From positions 1-45,719 of the forward strand of contig JAUJNC010000042.1 in the NCBI GenBank assembly GCA_030446525.1: a stretch of 45,719 nucleotides of DNA, written 5' to 3'. The translations under genes and the position numbers were made by a program. Origin of the DNA: Armatimonadaceae bacterium. GTDB lineage: Bacteria > Armatimonadota > Armatimonadia > Armatimonadales > Armatimonadaceae. Below the pieces are notes generated by a model that was not told the DNA's origin, made no database searches, and saw only the letters and a list, made by a program, of their open reading frames with translations. Shown piece by piece: positions 8,470 through 16,581 of this stretch. The first letter of the stretch is position 1. Every line of letters begins with the position of its first letter.

Positions 8470-8859
8470 TGCAGTTCGGCTGTAGGTAGCAGACCACCTC
8501 AACGCCTCCGTCGACATTAGGGTGGTCGGCATGATTGGGCCTCTCGCGCGGGGACGGGGTAGGCATCTCCTGGGGCTGAAGAGCCGCCGACGGTGTTGGC
8601 CAGGACGTCCACGCCCCCGAGTCAGTCGAGCGCCTCCCGGGCGATCTTTGCCACGCCTTCGGGCGTGCTGACGTCACCCTGAACGAAGAGGTCTGAGGCC
8701 CCTCCATCGGCAGGGACGGATCGCGCGGCAGCGATGACGGTCGCCCCCGCGCGGGTTAGGCGCCGGGGCGCCGGCTTCTTCACCGATACCCTGAGTTCCA
8801 CCGGTGACCAGGATTCGCTTGCCGTCGAGTTCGTTCCCGTCGAGTGAGTTTGCTGACAT
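8470..8859 (-). pseudogene. SDR-family oxidoreductase, frameshifted and truncated
   Basis: ATG at 8859 has a good ribosome site (GAGGAAAAT) and begins MSANSLDGNELDGKRILVTG then GTQGIGE, the Rossmann glycine motif TGGxxGIG of short-chain dehydrogenases. The reading then slips. Other frames carry RLTRAGATVIAAARSVPA, LFVQGDVSTPEGVAKIARE and GGVDVL followed by NTVGGSSAPGDAYP. Everything after the first NNAG-like region is missing, including the catalytic Tyr and Lys. It starts 7 nt after the stop of the glycosylase gene, so the two once formed an operon. Confidence 0.7.
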
Positions 8860-8866
8860 ATTTTCC

Positions 8867-9445
8867 TCAGAATTCGTTTCCAGTGTGGTTCGTGTCGCGC
8901 CTAAAGCAGCCGACGACATGATCGTTGACGAGGCCCGTCGCCTGCATCCAGGCATAGACGATGACCGGGCCGACGAACGTGAATCCGCGCTCCTTCAGTG
9001 CCGCGGAGATCGCTTGCGAGAGCGGAGTCTTCGCCGGTATGTCGCCCACGTTGTGCCAGGCGCTCTGGATCGGCGTGCCGCCGGCCATGGTCCAGACAAA
9101 GGTCGAGAAGTCCTCGCCTGCAGCCGCCATCGAAAGATAGGCGCGGGCGTTGCCGATCGTCGCCTCGATCTTGGAACGTGAGCGGACGATGCCGGCATCC
9201 TCAAGCAGCCGCGTGACATCCGCCGCGCCGAAGCGCGCCACCACCTTCGGATCGAAACCCTGAAAGGCCTGGCGGAAGGCTTGGCGCTTGCGAAGGATCG
9301 TTATCCACGACAGACCGGCCTGAAAGCCGTCGAGCATGAGCTTTTCCCAGAGCGCCCGGCTATCGTGCTCCGGCACGCCCCACTCCTCGTCATGATAGGC
9401 GCGCAGCAGCGCGTCACTCTCTGCCCAGGCGCAGCGGTGTGGCAT
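8867..9445 (-). CDS. tag: DNA-3-methyladenine glycosylase I
   Basis: Cytosolic base-excision enzyme that removes 3-methyladenine from alkylated DNA. The product starts MPHRCAWAESDALLRAYHDEEWG. The second ATG (9445) is chosen because GGAG lies at proper spacing and family members begin just before this Cys; ATG 9451 is also possible. The zinc site is complete: Cys in HRCAW, His in AYHDEEW, and His and Cys in VNDHVVGCF. FQAGLSWITILRKR and the helix-hairpin-helix region follow the family order, and length (192 aa) is normal. It is followed after 7 nt by the SDR relic. Confidence 0.93.
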   Translation of the reverse strand: MPHRCAWAESDALLRAYHDEEWGVPEHDSRALWEKLMLDGFQAGLSWITILRKRQAFRQAFQGFDPKVVARFGAADVTRLLEDAGIVRSRSKIEATIGNARAYLSMAAAGEDFSTFVWTMAGGTPIQSAWHNVGDIPAKTPLSQAISAALKERGFTFVGPVIVYAWMQATGLVNDHVVGCFRRDTNHTGNEF

Positions 9446-9529
9446 CTTCATCTCCAGGTCACAACCAGATAAGATACGTGTCCCGTTTTGGGTTCGCTCT
9501 ACAAACTTGCCAATATCGTCACCGTGTCG

Positions 9530-9571
9530 GGAGCAAGGGTTCGGCTATGCTGCCGGGTACACCCTTGCTCC
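9530..9571. repeat. Perfect 11-bp inverted repeat (stem-loop)
   Basis: GGAGCAAGGGT at 9530-9540 and ACCCTTGCTCC at 9561-9571 are exact inverted copies separated by 20 nt. It lies in the gap of about 550 bp between tag and the antiporter gene, where I see no supported coding region. There is no T-tract on either side, so it may be an operator, an RNA structure or the edge of a small repeat. Confidence 0.6.
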
Positions 9572-9668
9572 TGATATATCCACTCTGAACCCTCTATGAA
9601 CACCTCTTCTAGCAGGCGACAGGGTTGCCCGCACCTTCCGCCGGGAAGGCACCAGGCTCTTTACCTTA

Positions 9669-9716
9669 GGTACAATGGCACTGAAGGTACAATGGTACTG
9701 ATGCCGAAGGTACATC
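9669..9716 (+). repeat. Tandem GGTACAATGG-type direct repeats
   Basis: GGTACAATGGCACTGA (9669) is followed at once by AGGTACAATGGTACTGA (9685) and, six bases later, by a partial third copy AAGGTACATC. Each full unit contains TACAAT, a plausible -10 hexamer. A single GGTACAATGG also stands just before the Cys-rich gene at 14523. No gene starts close by on either strand, so the function is open. Confidence 0.5.
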
Positions 9717-9995
9717 TAATCACCCGCTCAACGCGCAAGGATGCTACCTGGAGGCACTGGTACGGCACCCTAGCGCATCCCTGCGGCCGGTGACCACGTA
9801 GCCCTGGACGAAACATCCCGATGGTCCCGAGCGGAACTCGTCGTATTCACCCCGGAGCAGAGCCCGCTACGTGAGGCGAAGGTGTTCGCCGTCCGTACCG
9901 GCCATCCCGGCGCGCCCAAACCGAAGACACCCCCGGGATAGGTGAGAAAGCCCGAGCAGCCTGCTGGATTCTGAACGAATGAAGAAGGACATCTG

Positions 9996-11573
9996 ATGGA
10001 GGCACTCAGCACCCAAACTTTTGCCGCTGTACTCGCCCTGGTGGGCGTCGTCATTGTCGTGGCGTCGCTGCTCTCGGGTCTTATCGAGCGCAGTAACTTC
10101 CCCCAGGTCGCCGTGTTCCTGGCGCTGGGTGCCGTGCTCGGGCCTTCCGGGCTTGGGCTCTTGGACGTAGCCTTGGATTCGCCCATCCTGCGCGTCGTGG
10201 CGACGCTGAGCCTGGCGCTCGTGCTCTTCACGGACGCCGTCTCCTTGAGCATCCCCAAGGTCCGAAAACACGCAGGGCTCACCCTGCTCGTCCTGGGGCC
10301 GGGCACCCTCACCTCGGCAGCCCTCGTTGCGCTGTCCGCCTGGTGGCTCCTGGGGCTCGCGCCGGCCGCGGCGGTCATTCTGGGCGCCGCGCTCGCCTCC
10401 ACCGACCCCGTGCTCTTGCGGGGCCTCCTGCGCCGCCCCGGCCTGCCTGCGTCGGCGCGGCTCGCCCTACGGCTGGAAAGCGGCCTCAACGACGTCGTGC
10501 TCTTGCCTATCGTCTTGGTTGCGATGCTCTTTCTGGGGCGGGGGCACTCCGGGGAGGAGACGAACTGGGCCCGGCTCGCGATAGACTTGTTCCTGCTCGG
10601 CCCTGCCGCCGGCGTGCTCGTCGGCCTGCTCGCGGTGGCGACGCTCGACCTGGTACGCCGGCGTGCCGGCGTGCGGCGAGATTATGAGTCCCTCTACTCA
10701 CTGGGCGTCTGCTTCGCCGCCTTCGCCGCCGCCGAGGCGGTGCACGGGAGCGGATTCCTGGCTGCCTTCACCGCCGGCATGACCATCGCCGCCCTGGATG
10801 TCGAACTGTGCGACTGCTTCCTGGAGTACGGCGAGACCACCGCCGAGCTCGCGCTCCTGTTCACCTTCGTCCTTCTGGGCAGCTCGCTCATCTGGAGCGG
10901 GTTGGCCCTGCTCACCCTCGCCTCCGGTCTTTTTGCGCTGGTGACCCTCCTCATCCGGCCCGTCTCCTTTCTCGGGGCGCTTGCTCCCACTAAGCTCGAC
11001 AAGAAGAGCCGCCTCCTTATCGCCTGGTTCGGCCCGAGGGGGCTGAGTTCCCTCCTGCTGGTTCTGCTGCCGGTCTTTGCGGGCGTGCCGGGGAGCGGCC
11101 GCATCTTCTCGCTCTGCTGCCTGGTGGTCGTCTTCTCGGTGACGCTGCACGGCAGCTCCATTATGCTCCTGGGCCGGCACATCGACCAGGCGGAGAAAAG
11201 GGAGGAAGGTGGATCGGCGGCAGATGCAGCCGAACCGAGTATGGGGGCGACGTTTGCCTCCGCGACGCCGCAACCGCTGGCGGTGCTTCCCCTGCCACGC
11301 GAACCCGCCGCGCGAGACGGCGCCGCACCGACCGGGGCGGGCGCTGACGGGTCCAGCGAAGGAGCGCCCTCGGGAGAGCGCGTCACCATCGCGGAAATGC
11401 AGACGCTTCTGGAGCGGGGGAAGCCCGTCGTCGTGCTCGACGTGCGGACGGAGCGTACCTTCAACGACAGCGATTCGTCGGCTCAGGGGGCCGTCCGGTT
11501 ACGTCCCGACGGCGCCGCAGGGCCGCAGGCCGAGGCACTTCGCCTGCCGCGGGATGCGTGGCTCCGCACGTGA
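9996..11573 (+). CDS. CPA1-type cation:proton antiporter with C-terminal rhodanese segment (frameshifted tail)
   Basis: ATG 9996 follows AAGGACATCTG. Residues 1-400 are about a dozen hydrophobic segments with LASTDPVLLRGLL and ESGLNDVVLLPIV, motifs of NhaP/CPA1 sodium/proton antiporters in the inner membrane. A polar linker of about 70 residues follows. Then ERVTIAEMQTLLERGKP and VVVLDVRTERTF begin a rhodanese (sulfurtransferase) domain. The frame ends early at 11573. The missing rhodanese half is still present downstream in other frames, so the natural protein was probably about 50-60 residues longer. This copy is either truncated or carries indels. It starts the antiporter block that continues with the KhtTU-like pair. 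Confidence 0.85.
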   Translation: MEALSTQTFAAVLALVGVVIVVASLLSGLIERSNFPQVAVFLALGAVLGPSGLGLLDVALDSPILRVVATLSLALVLFTDAVSLSIPKVRKHAGLTLLVLGPGTLTSAALVALSAWWLLGLAPAAAVILGAALASTDPVLLRGLLRRPGLPASARLALRLESGLNDVVLLPIVLVAMLFLGRGHSGEETNWARLAIDLFLLGPAAGVLVGLLAVATLDLVRRRAGVRRDYESLYSLGVCFAAFAAAEAVHGSGFLAAFTAGMTIAALDVELCDCFLEYGETTAELALLFTFVLLGSSLIWSGLALLTLASGLFALVTLLIRPVSFLGALAPTKLDKKSRLLIAWFGPRGLSSLLLVLLPVFAGVPGSGRIFSLCCLVVVFSVTLHGSSIMLLGRHIDQAEKREEGGSAADAAEPSMGATFASATPQPLAVLPLPREPAARDGAAPTGAGADGSSEGAPSGERVTIAEMQTLLERGKPVVVLDVRTERTFNDSDSSAQGAVRLRPDGAAGPQAEALRLPRDAWLRT

Positions 11574-11725
11574 CTGAACGAGGCCACGAGCGCCCGTGTG
11601 GCGCAGGAACTCCGAAATGCTGGGTGGCCCAAAAGCGCGCGCGCTTGAGGGGGCTGGAATGCCTGGCTCGCGGCCGGCCTTCCCGTGGAGAACAAGGCCG
11701 GCGCTTGATCTTACGGCACCGGGGC
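11574..11725 (+). pseudogene. Out-of-frame remainder of the rhodanese domain
   Basis: Directly after the antiporter stop, the three frames carry in order ATSARVAQELRNAGWP, then KARALEG, then GWNAWLAAGLPVENKA. This is the standard C-terminal half of a rhodanese domain. The Cys of the active-site loop is lost in the garbled junction at 11540-11580. At least two frame changes are needed to read it as one piece. It shows that the antiporter-rhodanese fusion was once complete. Confidence 0.6.
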
Positions 11726-11900
11726 GGGTTCGAACGTATAAGGGCCAGGTTACTACCCGGCCCTTGCTGCCAGGCGTTCCTTCAGTCCTGTTTCAAGCAA
11801 ACGGATAGGAATGGTACCGGGGCGCGCGGACCCAAAGCGGGGGGACGGGAAAACCCTTCCCTTGAGGAGGAAGCAATGGGTATAAAGGGGTATAGTAGAA

Positions 11901-12305
11901 GTGATGACACGGCGAAGGTTACAACTCCTTGCCCTCCCGTGCGTGGCGCTCGGGTTTGCGCCGCCGGCCTGTGCGTCCTCTCGCCTCCAAGCCCGACCAC
12001 ATCCGCAGACGCAACTTTCGCCGCACAAGCCCCAGGGCATCACCTTGACGCGCCGCCCCAGGCCGAGCGTCGTGACTGCCATCGGGCGGGGCCGTGACGT
12101 CTCGCTCCGTCAGGCTCCCTACGGAGGCGCGGGAGGAAAAGCCCCGCCCTCCCAGGCGCCGTGTTGTCCTGGGGGAGGGAGGGAGCGTCTTTCTTCTTCC
12201 CACCGCCTTCGCCCCTCCTCCTGTATCCTGTCCCCGCCTGGCTGCGGGTTCCTCGTCCCCTCGCGCTCGCCCTGCCGTCTCTCGGTAGCCGTTAGCTCGC
12301 CCTGA
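11901..12305 (+). CDS. Possible small exported protein, unrecognised
   Basis: The frame GTG-ATG at 11901-11906 starts MTRRRLQLLALPCVALGFA and continues with PPACA, a signal-peptide-like or lipobox-like start, followed by basic, low-complexity sequence to TGA 12303-12305. TATAGT at 11891 lies seven bases before the ATG, and a hairpin begins at the stop. A competing start, ATG 11875 with a strong GAGGAGGAAGC site, opens another frame (MGIKGYSRSDDTAKV). Neither has recognisable homology. The interval 11726-12435 otherwise holds nothing I can support. Confidence 0.3.
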   Translation: MMTRRRLQLLALPCVALGFAPPACASSRLQARPHPQTQLSPHKPQGITLTRRPRPSVVTAIGRGRDVSLRQAPYGGAGGKAPPSQAPCCPGGGRERLSSSHRLRPSSCILSPPGCGFLVPSRSPCRLSVAVSSP

Positions 12306-12320
12306 TAAAGGCCAGGGCGA
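12297..12320. terminator. Stem-loop at the end of the 11901 frame
   Basis: TCGCCCTG (12297-12304) pairs perfectly with CAGGGCGA (12313-12320) across an 8-nt loop. The left arm contains the stop codon of the preceding frame. No T-tract follows, so termination is uncertain. Confidence 0.4.
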
Positions 12321-12435
12321 ACTAGGAACGCACGAGAGTAAAATCACGATTGACCGACCTCGGGAACGCTTCGCGCCCGGCTGGACGCCGTGGGGTGGCT
12401 CCTCACCTCCTTCTTCCTCTGAAGGGAGGAGCAGC

Positions 12436-13131
12436 GTGGTGTGCAACCGCAGATACGACTCGCCCCCATGGGTAGCGGACGCTGGCGCGTGTGTCTACTA
12501 TGGCATTCTCGCCCTGTGGCTCGCCACCGCCCTTTTTGCCGTGACAATCCTGCTGTTCTTCGGTGGTGAGGAAGGGGGGAGAGGGAGCGCAAACAACAAC
12601 GACGTGACCCAAAACGGAGGTACTACTGTTATGCCTAACATCAGCGAATCGAGTCTGCCCGGCGTCGGGCGCAAGTTCCAGGTCGAGACCACCAGCGGCG
12701 ACCGGCTCACCATCGTCATCCATGATGACGGCCGGCGCGAGCTCTACCACTTCAAGCCCGAGAACCCGAACCGCGTCGCCTCGGTCGTCACGCTCCAGGA
12801 CAGCGAGGCCCGCCAGGTCGCCGGCATCATCGGCGGGCTCACTTACGTGCCCAAAGCGCTCCCCTCCGCCGAGCTCGTCCTGGACGACCTGGTGCTCGAA
12901 TGGTTCACCATCCCCAAGGGCGCCGCCTGTATCGGCAAGACCATCCGGGACCTCATGGTCCGCACCCGGACCGGCGCCTCCATCGTCTCCATCATCCGGG
13001 AGAACCAGCCCAACATCATCAACCCCGAAGCCGACACCCGGCTTGACGAGGGAGCAACCCTTATCGTCGCCGGGGACCGAAAGACCATCGCCGTCCTCAG
13101 GCAGCTTCTCATCGACGGAAGGAGCCCCTAG
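12436..13131 (+). CDS. KhtT-like regulatory subunit of a cation/proton antiporter, possibly membrane-anchored
   Basis: From ATG 12631 (GGAGG ten bases upstream) the protein begins MPNISESSLPGVGRKFQVET and contains IHDDGRRELYHF, the conserved N-terminus of KhtT. A TrkA-C (RCK_C) domain follows (LEWFTIPKGAACIGKTIRD ... GATLIVAGDRKTI) that would bind a nucleotide ligand and gate KhtU. The same frame is open upstream to GTG 12436, which has a strong AGGGAGGA site. That extension adds 65 residues with one clear membrane segment (GILALWLATALFAVTILLFF). I give the longer form (231 aa); the 166-aa form is the usual family length. Three bases separate it from khtU. Confidence 0.83.
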   Translation: MVCNRRYDSPPWVADAGACVYYGILALWLATALFAVTILLFFGGEEGGRGSANNNDVTQNGGTTVMPNISESSLPGVGRKFQVETTSGDRLTIVIHDDGRRELYHFKPENPNRVASVVTLQDSEARQVAGIIGGLTYVPKALPSAELVLDDLVLEWFTIPKGAACIGKTIRDLMVRTRTGASIVSIIRENQPNIINPEADTRLDEGATLIVAGDRKTIAVLRQLLIDGRSP

Positions 13132-13134
13132 CCC

Positions 13135-14364
13135 ATGGACCACCTCGTCTTCGAAGTCGGTCTCGCCCTCGCCCTCGTCGCCGGCGCCGCGCTCCTGTCA
13201 GCCAGGCTGCGCTTCTCCATCGTGCCGCTGCTCATCCTGGCCGGGATGGCGGTCGGCCCGCACATGCCAAAGTTCGGCATCTTCGACTTCCGCTTCACCG
13301 AGAGCGCGCCGCTCATCGCGTTCATGGGACGCGTGGGCGTGCTGTTCCTGCTCTTCTACCTGGGGCTGGAGTTCTCGGTGACGCGCCTCATGAAGGCGGG
13401 CAAGTCCATCGCGCTGGGGGGCAGCATCTACATCGGCATCAACTTCACGGCGGGGCTCGTGTATGCCTGGCTGATGGGATGGCCGCTCAAAGAGGTGTTG
13501 GTCGCGGCCGGCATCACTTCTATCTCCTCGAGCGCGATTGTCGCCAAGGTGCTCGTAGACCTGCGCCGCACCGCCAACCCCGAGACCGAGATGATTCTGG
13601 GCATCATCATGTTCGAGGACGTCTTCCTCGCCGTCTACCTGTCGCTCGTCTCGGGCATCGTGCTCTCGAGCGCCACGTCTGTGGGGGGCGTGCTCCTGTC
13701 GGCGGCGCTGGCGCTGGGGTTCATCCTGGGCTTCATCGTGCTGGGGCGCCTCGCAACCCCGCTGCTGAACCGGCTCTTGCGCATCTCGTCGGGTGAGGTC
13801 TTTCTGCTCGTTCTCTTCGCGTGCCTGTTTCTCTTGGCCGGCTTCGCCGAGACCATCCACGTGGCCGAGGCCATCGGGGCGCTGCTCACCGGGCTGGTTC
13901 TGGCCGAGACCGAGCACGCCCAGCGCATCGAGCATCTCATCGTGCCCTTCCGGGACTTCTTCGGCGCCTTGTTCTTCTTTGGCTTCGGGCTCACGATCGA
14001 CCCGTTCACTCTGGGCGGGGCCGTGTGGCCCGCGCTGGGCGCGGTACTCGTCACGCTCGTGGGCAACGTCCTAGCCGGCATCTTAGCCGGAAGGAGCGGG
14101 GGGCTTTCGCCGCAAGCGTCCTTGAACGTCGGGCTGACCATCGTCTCGCGCGGCGAGTTCTCCATCATCATGGCGAACCTCGGGAAGGCGGGTGACCTCT
14201 TGCTGCTCCTGCAGCCCTTTGCCGCTCTGTACGTGCTCATCCTGGCCATCCTGGGGCCGCTGCTGACCAAGGGGTCGGAGCAAATCTATTCCGCCTTCGC
14301 CAAGCGGTTCGAGAAACAGAGCCGTTCCACCGAGGAGAAACGTAGGCAAAGTGCAGGGGCGTAA
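13135..14364 (+). CDS. KhtU/KefB-like monovalent cation:proton antiporter
   Basis: 409 residues with about 12 membrane segments and a short basic C-terminal tail, no RCK domain of its own. Family marks include LLILAGMAVGPHM, FLLFYLGLEFS, AGITSISSSAIVAKVL, IMFEDVFLAVYLS and TIVSRGEFSIIMANLG (CPA2 Na+/H+ exchanger fold). It starts 3 nt after the KhtT-like gene and is surely co-transcribed. In Bacillus the KhtT-KhtU pair forms a K+(NH4+)/H+ antiporter whose RCK_C partner responds to ligand and pH; the same arrangement is inferred here. A rho-independent terminator follows at 14412. Confidence 0.92.
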   Translation: MDHLVFEVGLALALVAGAALLSARLRFSIVPLLILAGMAVGPHMPKFGIFDFRFTESAPLIAFMGRVGVLFLLFYLGLEFSVTRLMKAGKSIALGGSIYIGINFTAGLVYAWLMGWPLKEVLVAAGITSISSSAIVAKVLVDLRRTANPETEMILGIIMFEDVFLAVYLSLVSGIVLSSATSVGGVLLSAALALGFILGFIVLGRLATPLLNRLLRISSGEVFLLVLFACLFLLAGFAETIHVAEAIGALLTGLVLAETEHAQRIEHLIVPFRDFFGALFFFGFGLTIDPFTLGGAVWPALGAVLVTLVGNVLAGILAGRSGGLSPQASLNVGLTIVSRGEFSIIMANLGKAGDLLLLLQPFAALYVLILAILGPLLTKGSEQIYSAFAKRFEKQSRSTEEKRRQSAGA

Positions 14365-14411
14365 AGAGCTGTTCTGTTAGTTTATGAGTATTAGGGTTTC
14401 TCAGAAACAAC

Positions 14412-14441
14412 GAGCTTGGTACCCACCAAGCTCTTTTCGTT
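14412..14441 (+). terminator. Rho-independent terminator after khtU-like gene
   Basis: GAGCTTGGT (14412-14420) and ACCAAGCTC (14425-14433) form a perfect 9-bp stem with an ACCC loop, immediately followed by TTTTCGTT. It lies 47 nt after the KhtU stop, the best intrinsic terminator in the window. Confidence 0.88.
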
Positions 14442-14523
14442 GGAACTCCATTACCCATTCTGTCTCGACGGCTTTAACTCTGCCGCCGACCCGTTGGGCG
14501 ACACGCGAACGTGGTCCCTGTGG

Positions 14524-14529
14524 TACAAT
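14524..14529 (+). promoter_or_regulatory. Candidate -10 element (TACAAT) of the Cys-rich gene
   Basis: TACAAT ends 7 bases before ATG 14537. If transcription starts at the usual distance, the mRNA would begin at or next to that ATG (a leaderless message). No convincing -35 at 17 +/- 1 bp is visible. The same GTACAAT word recurs at 9669 and 9685. Confidence 0.35.
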
Positions 14530-14536
14530 GGCCCTG

Positions 14537-14941
14537 ATGTGGCGGCGGTGGTGTAGTCTGGCATTCTGCATGAGCCTGGTGGCGAGCCTGTCGTGGTTCG
14601 CGCCATTGCCTCGCCTCGCCGCCGCCCCGACGCACAAGGACGCTCCTGCCCCACCGGGCACACCCGCCTGCTGCTGCGCCCCGGCCATGTGCCGGATGGC
14701 CTGCCGCCCCGCACACAGCCAGGACGCCGCCAAGGAAAGCGCCTCCTGTTTGCGCCGCGCGTGTGGCACCGAGGCGCCACACGCCTCACCCGCCTACCCT
14801 GATAAAGCGCTGCTCGCCACGCCTGGGGCCGCTCCCCTGCCGCCCGCCACAACCGACCCGGCGCCCCGCGTGCTGCAGACATATCTCGCGGGCGCTTCGC
14901 TCTCGCCGGTCCCCCCCTCACCTCCGCCTCGCGCGTGCTGA
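14537..14941 (+). CDS. Cys-rich secreted protein, unrecognised
   Basis: From ATG 14537 the protein starts MWRRWCSLAFCMSLVASLSW and cleaves plausibly after LPRLAAA; ATG 14528 is an in-frame alternative. The mature part is about 100 residues with CCCAPAMCRMACR, then SCLRRACG, and ends in PPPRAC. Such clustered Cys and Met after a signal peptide suggest metal binding in the envelope, but that is inference. It is separated by 53 nt from a pseudopilin gene and then a DUF4198 gene, all on one strand between two terminators. That supports a single transcription unit. I know no named family for it. Confidence 0.6.
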   Translation: MWRRWCSLAFCMSLVASLSWFAPLPRLAAAPTHKDAPAPPGTPACCCAPAMCRMACRPAHSQDAAKESASCLRRACGTEAPHASPAYPDKALLATPGAAPLPPATTDPAPRVLQTYLAGASLSPVPPSPPPRAC

Positions 14942-14994
14942 GTCCACCTTACTCCCGCCCTCTGACCGACTCCGCATTACGGAGGTAAACCGAT

Positions 14995-15732
14995 ATGCAA
15001 CATTGCCTGTGCGCGCCCGCGCGCGTGCGCGCCTTCACGCTCATCGAGCTGCTCGTCGTCATCGCCATAATCACGGTGCTCGCCGCTATCCTGTTTCCCG
15101 TCTTCGCCCAGGCGCGGGAGAAGGCACGCCATACCTCGTGCCTCTCCAACGGGCGACAGATCGGCACGGCTTTCCTGATGTACACGCAGGACTACGACGA
15201 GAACCTGCCGCTCACCACCTTCCCGCTGCCGTCGAACTCCTGGACCGACCAGGTGCAGCCCTACATAAAGAACCGTCAGGTCTATCGCTGTCCCTCCGAT
15301 GACAGCACCAACTGGACACAAGCGCTCGCGAGCCCCGGCTTCGGTCAGGATGGGCTTCGCCGGTCCTCGTACTTCCTGTCGGCCTACATGGCCGGCTCCC
15401 AGCCCTACGGGAACCTCGCCGCCATCAAGAGCCCGGCCAGCGTCATCTACGTCGGCGAGAGCAACAAGAACGTCACGCGTGACCACTTCCACCCCTTCAA
15501 CTGGAACGGCAATCAGGAGGCGCCCCCGAACCCCTCCTACAGCGGCTTCATGCACAGCGTGACCTTCGATGACGCCAAGAACGAGACGACGGAGCTCGCG
15601 TTGCGTCGCCATAGCGACGGCGGCAACTTCGTCTTCCTTGACGGGCACAGCCGATGGCAGAAGTGGACGCAGGTCTGGTGGCAGAAGCCCGCGGAAGGCA
15701 TTTGGCAGGGCAGCTTCGACCCACGCCAGTAA
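14995..15732 (+). CDS. DUF1559-type pseudopilin (prepilin N-terminal methylation domain)
   Basis: ATG 14995 has GGAGG eight bases upstream. The N-terminus [19 protein letters not shown] is a type IV prepilin signal, processed before FTLIE with Phe methylated. It continues with [40 protein letters not shown] and, near the end, [17 protein letters not shown], the H-x9-DG motif. At 245 residues it is of normal size. These proteins are membrane-anchored minor-pilin-like proteins, very numerous in Armatimonadota and Planctomycetota; the individual role is unknown. It lies 8 nt before the DUF4198 gene. Confidence 0.92.
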   Translation: MQHCLCAPARVRAFTLIELLVVIAIITVLAAILFPVFAQAREKARHTSCLSNGRQIGTAFLMYTQDYDENLPLTTFPLPSNSWTDQVQPYIKNRQVYRCPSDDSTNWTQALASPGFGQDGLRRSSYFLSAYMAGSQPYGNLAAIKSPASVIYVGESNKNVTRDHFHPFNWNGNQEAPPNPSYSGFMHSVTFDDAKNETTELALRRHSDGGNFVFLDGHSRWQKWTQVWWQKPAEGIWQGSFDPRQ

Positions 15733-15740
15733 GGAGAAGG

Positions 15741-16547
15741 ATGATGAAGTACACACTCCTGGCCCTGTGCCTGCTTTTGGCAGGGGCAACCCGTGCCCAT
15801 GACACGTGGGTAGAGACGAACACCCATCTCGTCCGAGTCGGTGATGCCGTGCATGTCAACTTGATGCTCGGAAACCACGGCAACGGGCAGCGGGACTTCA
15901 AGCTGGCAAGCAAGGCAGACCCGGCGGCGGTGACCCTCGCCGTGCTCGCCCCGGATGGCAAGCGCTATGACGTAAAGGACCGGCTCATCGATACCGGCTA
16001 CACTCCCAAGGAGGGCTTCTGGACCGCCGCCTTCGTGGCAGGGGCGCCGGGCCTGTATCAGGTGGCAAGTCTCTCCGACGCGGTGATGACCTACGCGCCC
16101 GAGCGCTCCATCAAGAGCGCCAAGACTTTCTTCGTCGCAAGCACAAGCCTCGACAAGCCGAGCGCAAACAACCCCAGCTTCGAGCGCCCTCTGGGGCATC
16201 GCTTGGAGCTTGTGCCGGTGGTGAACCCCGTGACCCCAATGGGGCCAGGCTCTCCCATCCGCGTAAGGCTCCTGTACAAGGGCAAGCCCCTTGCGGGGGA
16301 GAAGGTGGCTTTCATCCCCCGAGGCGCGACGCTGCGGGAGGGCACCGATGAGCGCTTCGAGCGGATGACAGACGCCAAGGGGGACGCGAGCTTCGAGCCG
16401 AAGGAAGCCAACTACTACCTCGTGGTCAGCCACAAGCGGGAACCGAAGGAAGGCGGCACGCTGGGCGGCGCCGCCTATTCGTTCACCCACCGTTCGGCGA
16501 CCCCGACCGTCTACGTGCCGCAAATCTGCCCCTGCTGCGGGGGCTAA
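15741..16547 (+). CDS. DUF4198 family exported protein
   Basis: AAGGAGAAGG precedes ATG 15741 (a second ATG follows at 15744). The signal peptide YTLLALCLLLAGATRA is followed directly by HDTWVETNTH, the HDxW start typical of DUF4198 proteins. Many are predicted periplasmic components linked to nickel or cobalt uptake. Two beta-rich domains follow (YQVASLSDAVMTYAPERS ... IRVRLLYKGKPLAGEKVAF). It ends VYVPQICPCCGG, a CPCC tail that could also bind metal. Length 268 aa is normal. It is last in the unit with the Cys-rich protein and pseudopilin, and a terminator follows at 16555. Confidence 0.87.
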   Translation: MMKYTLLALCLLLAGATRAHDTWVETNTHLVRVGDAVHVNLMLGNHGNGQRDFKLASKADPAAVTLAVLAPDGKRYDVKDRLIDTGYTPKEGFWTAAFVAGAPGLYQVASLSDAVMTYAPERSIKSAKTFFVASTSLDKPSANNPSFERPLGHRLELVPVVNPVTPMGPGSPIRVRLLYKGKPLAGEKVAFIPRGATLREGTDERFERMTDAKGDASFEPKEANYYLVVSHKREPKEGGTLGGAAYSFTHRSATPTVYVPQICPCCGG

Positions 16548-16554
16548 CAGCCGC

Positions 16555-16581
16555 GAAGGCCGGGGGTTGCTCCCGGCCTTC
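16555..16581 (+). terminator. Hairpin terminator after DUF4198 gene
   Basis: GAAGGCCGGG and CCCGGCCTTC form a perfect 10-bp stem with a 7-nt loop, 8 nt after the stop. The following CACCTTCCTCTTC is pyrimidine-rich but not a true T-tract. Confidence 0.65.
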
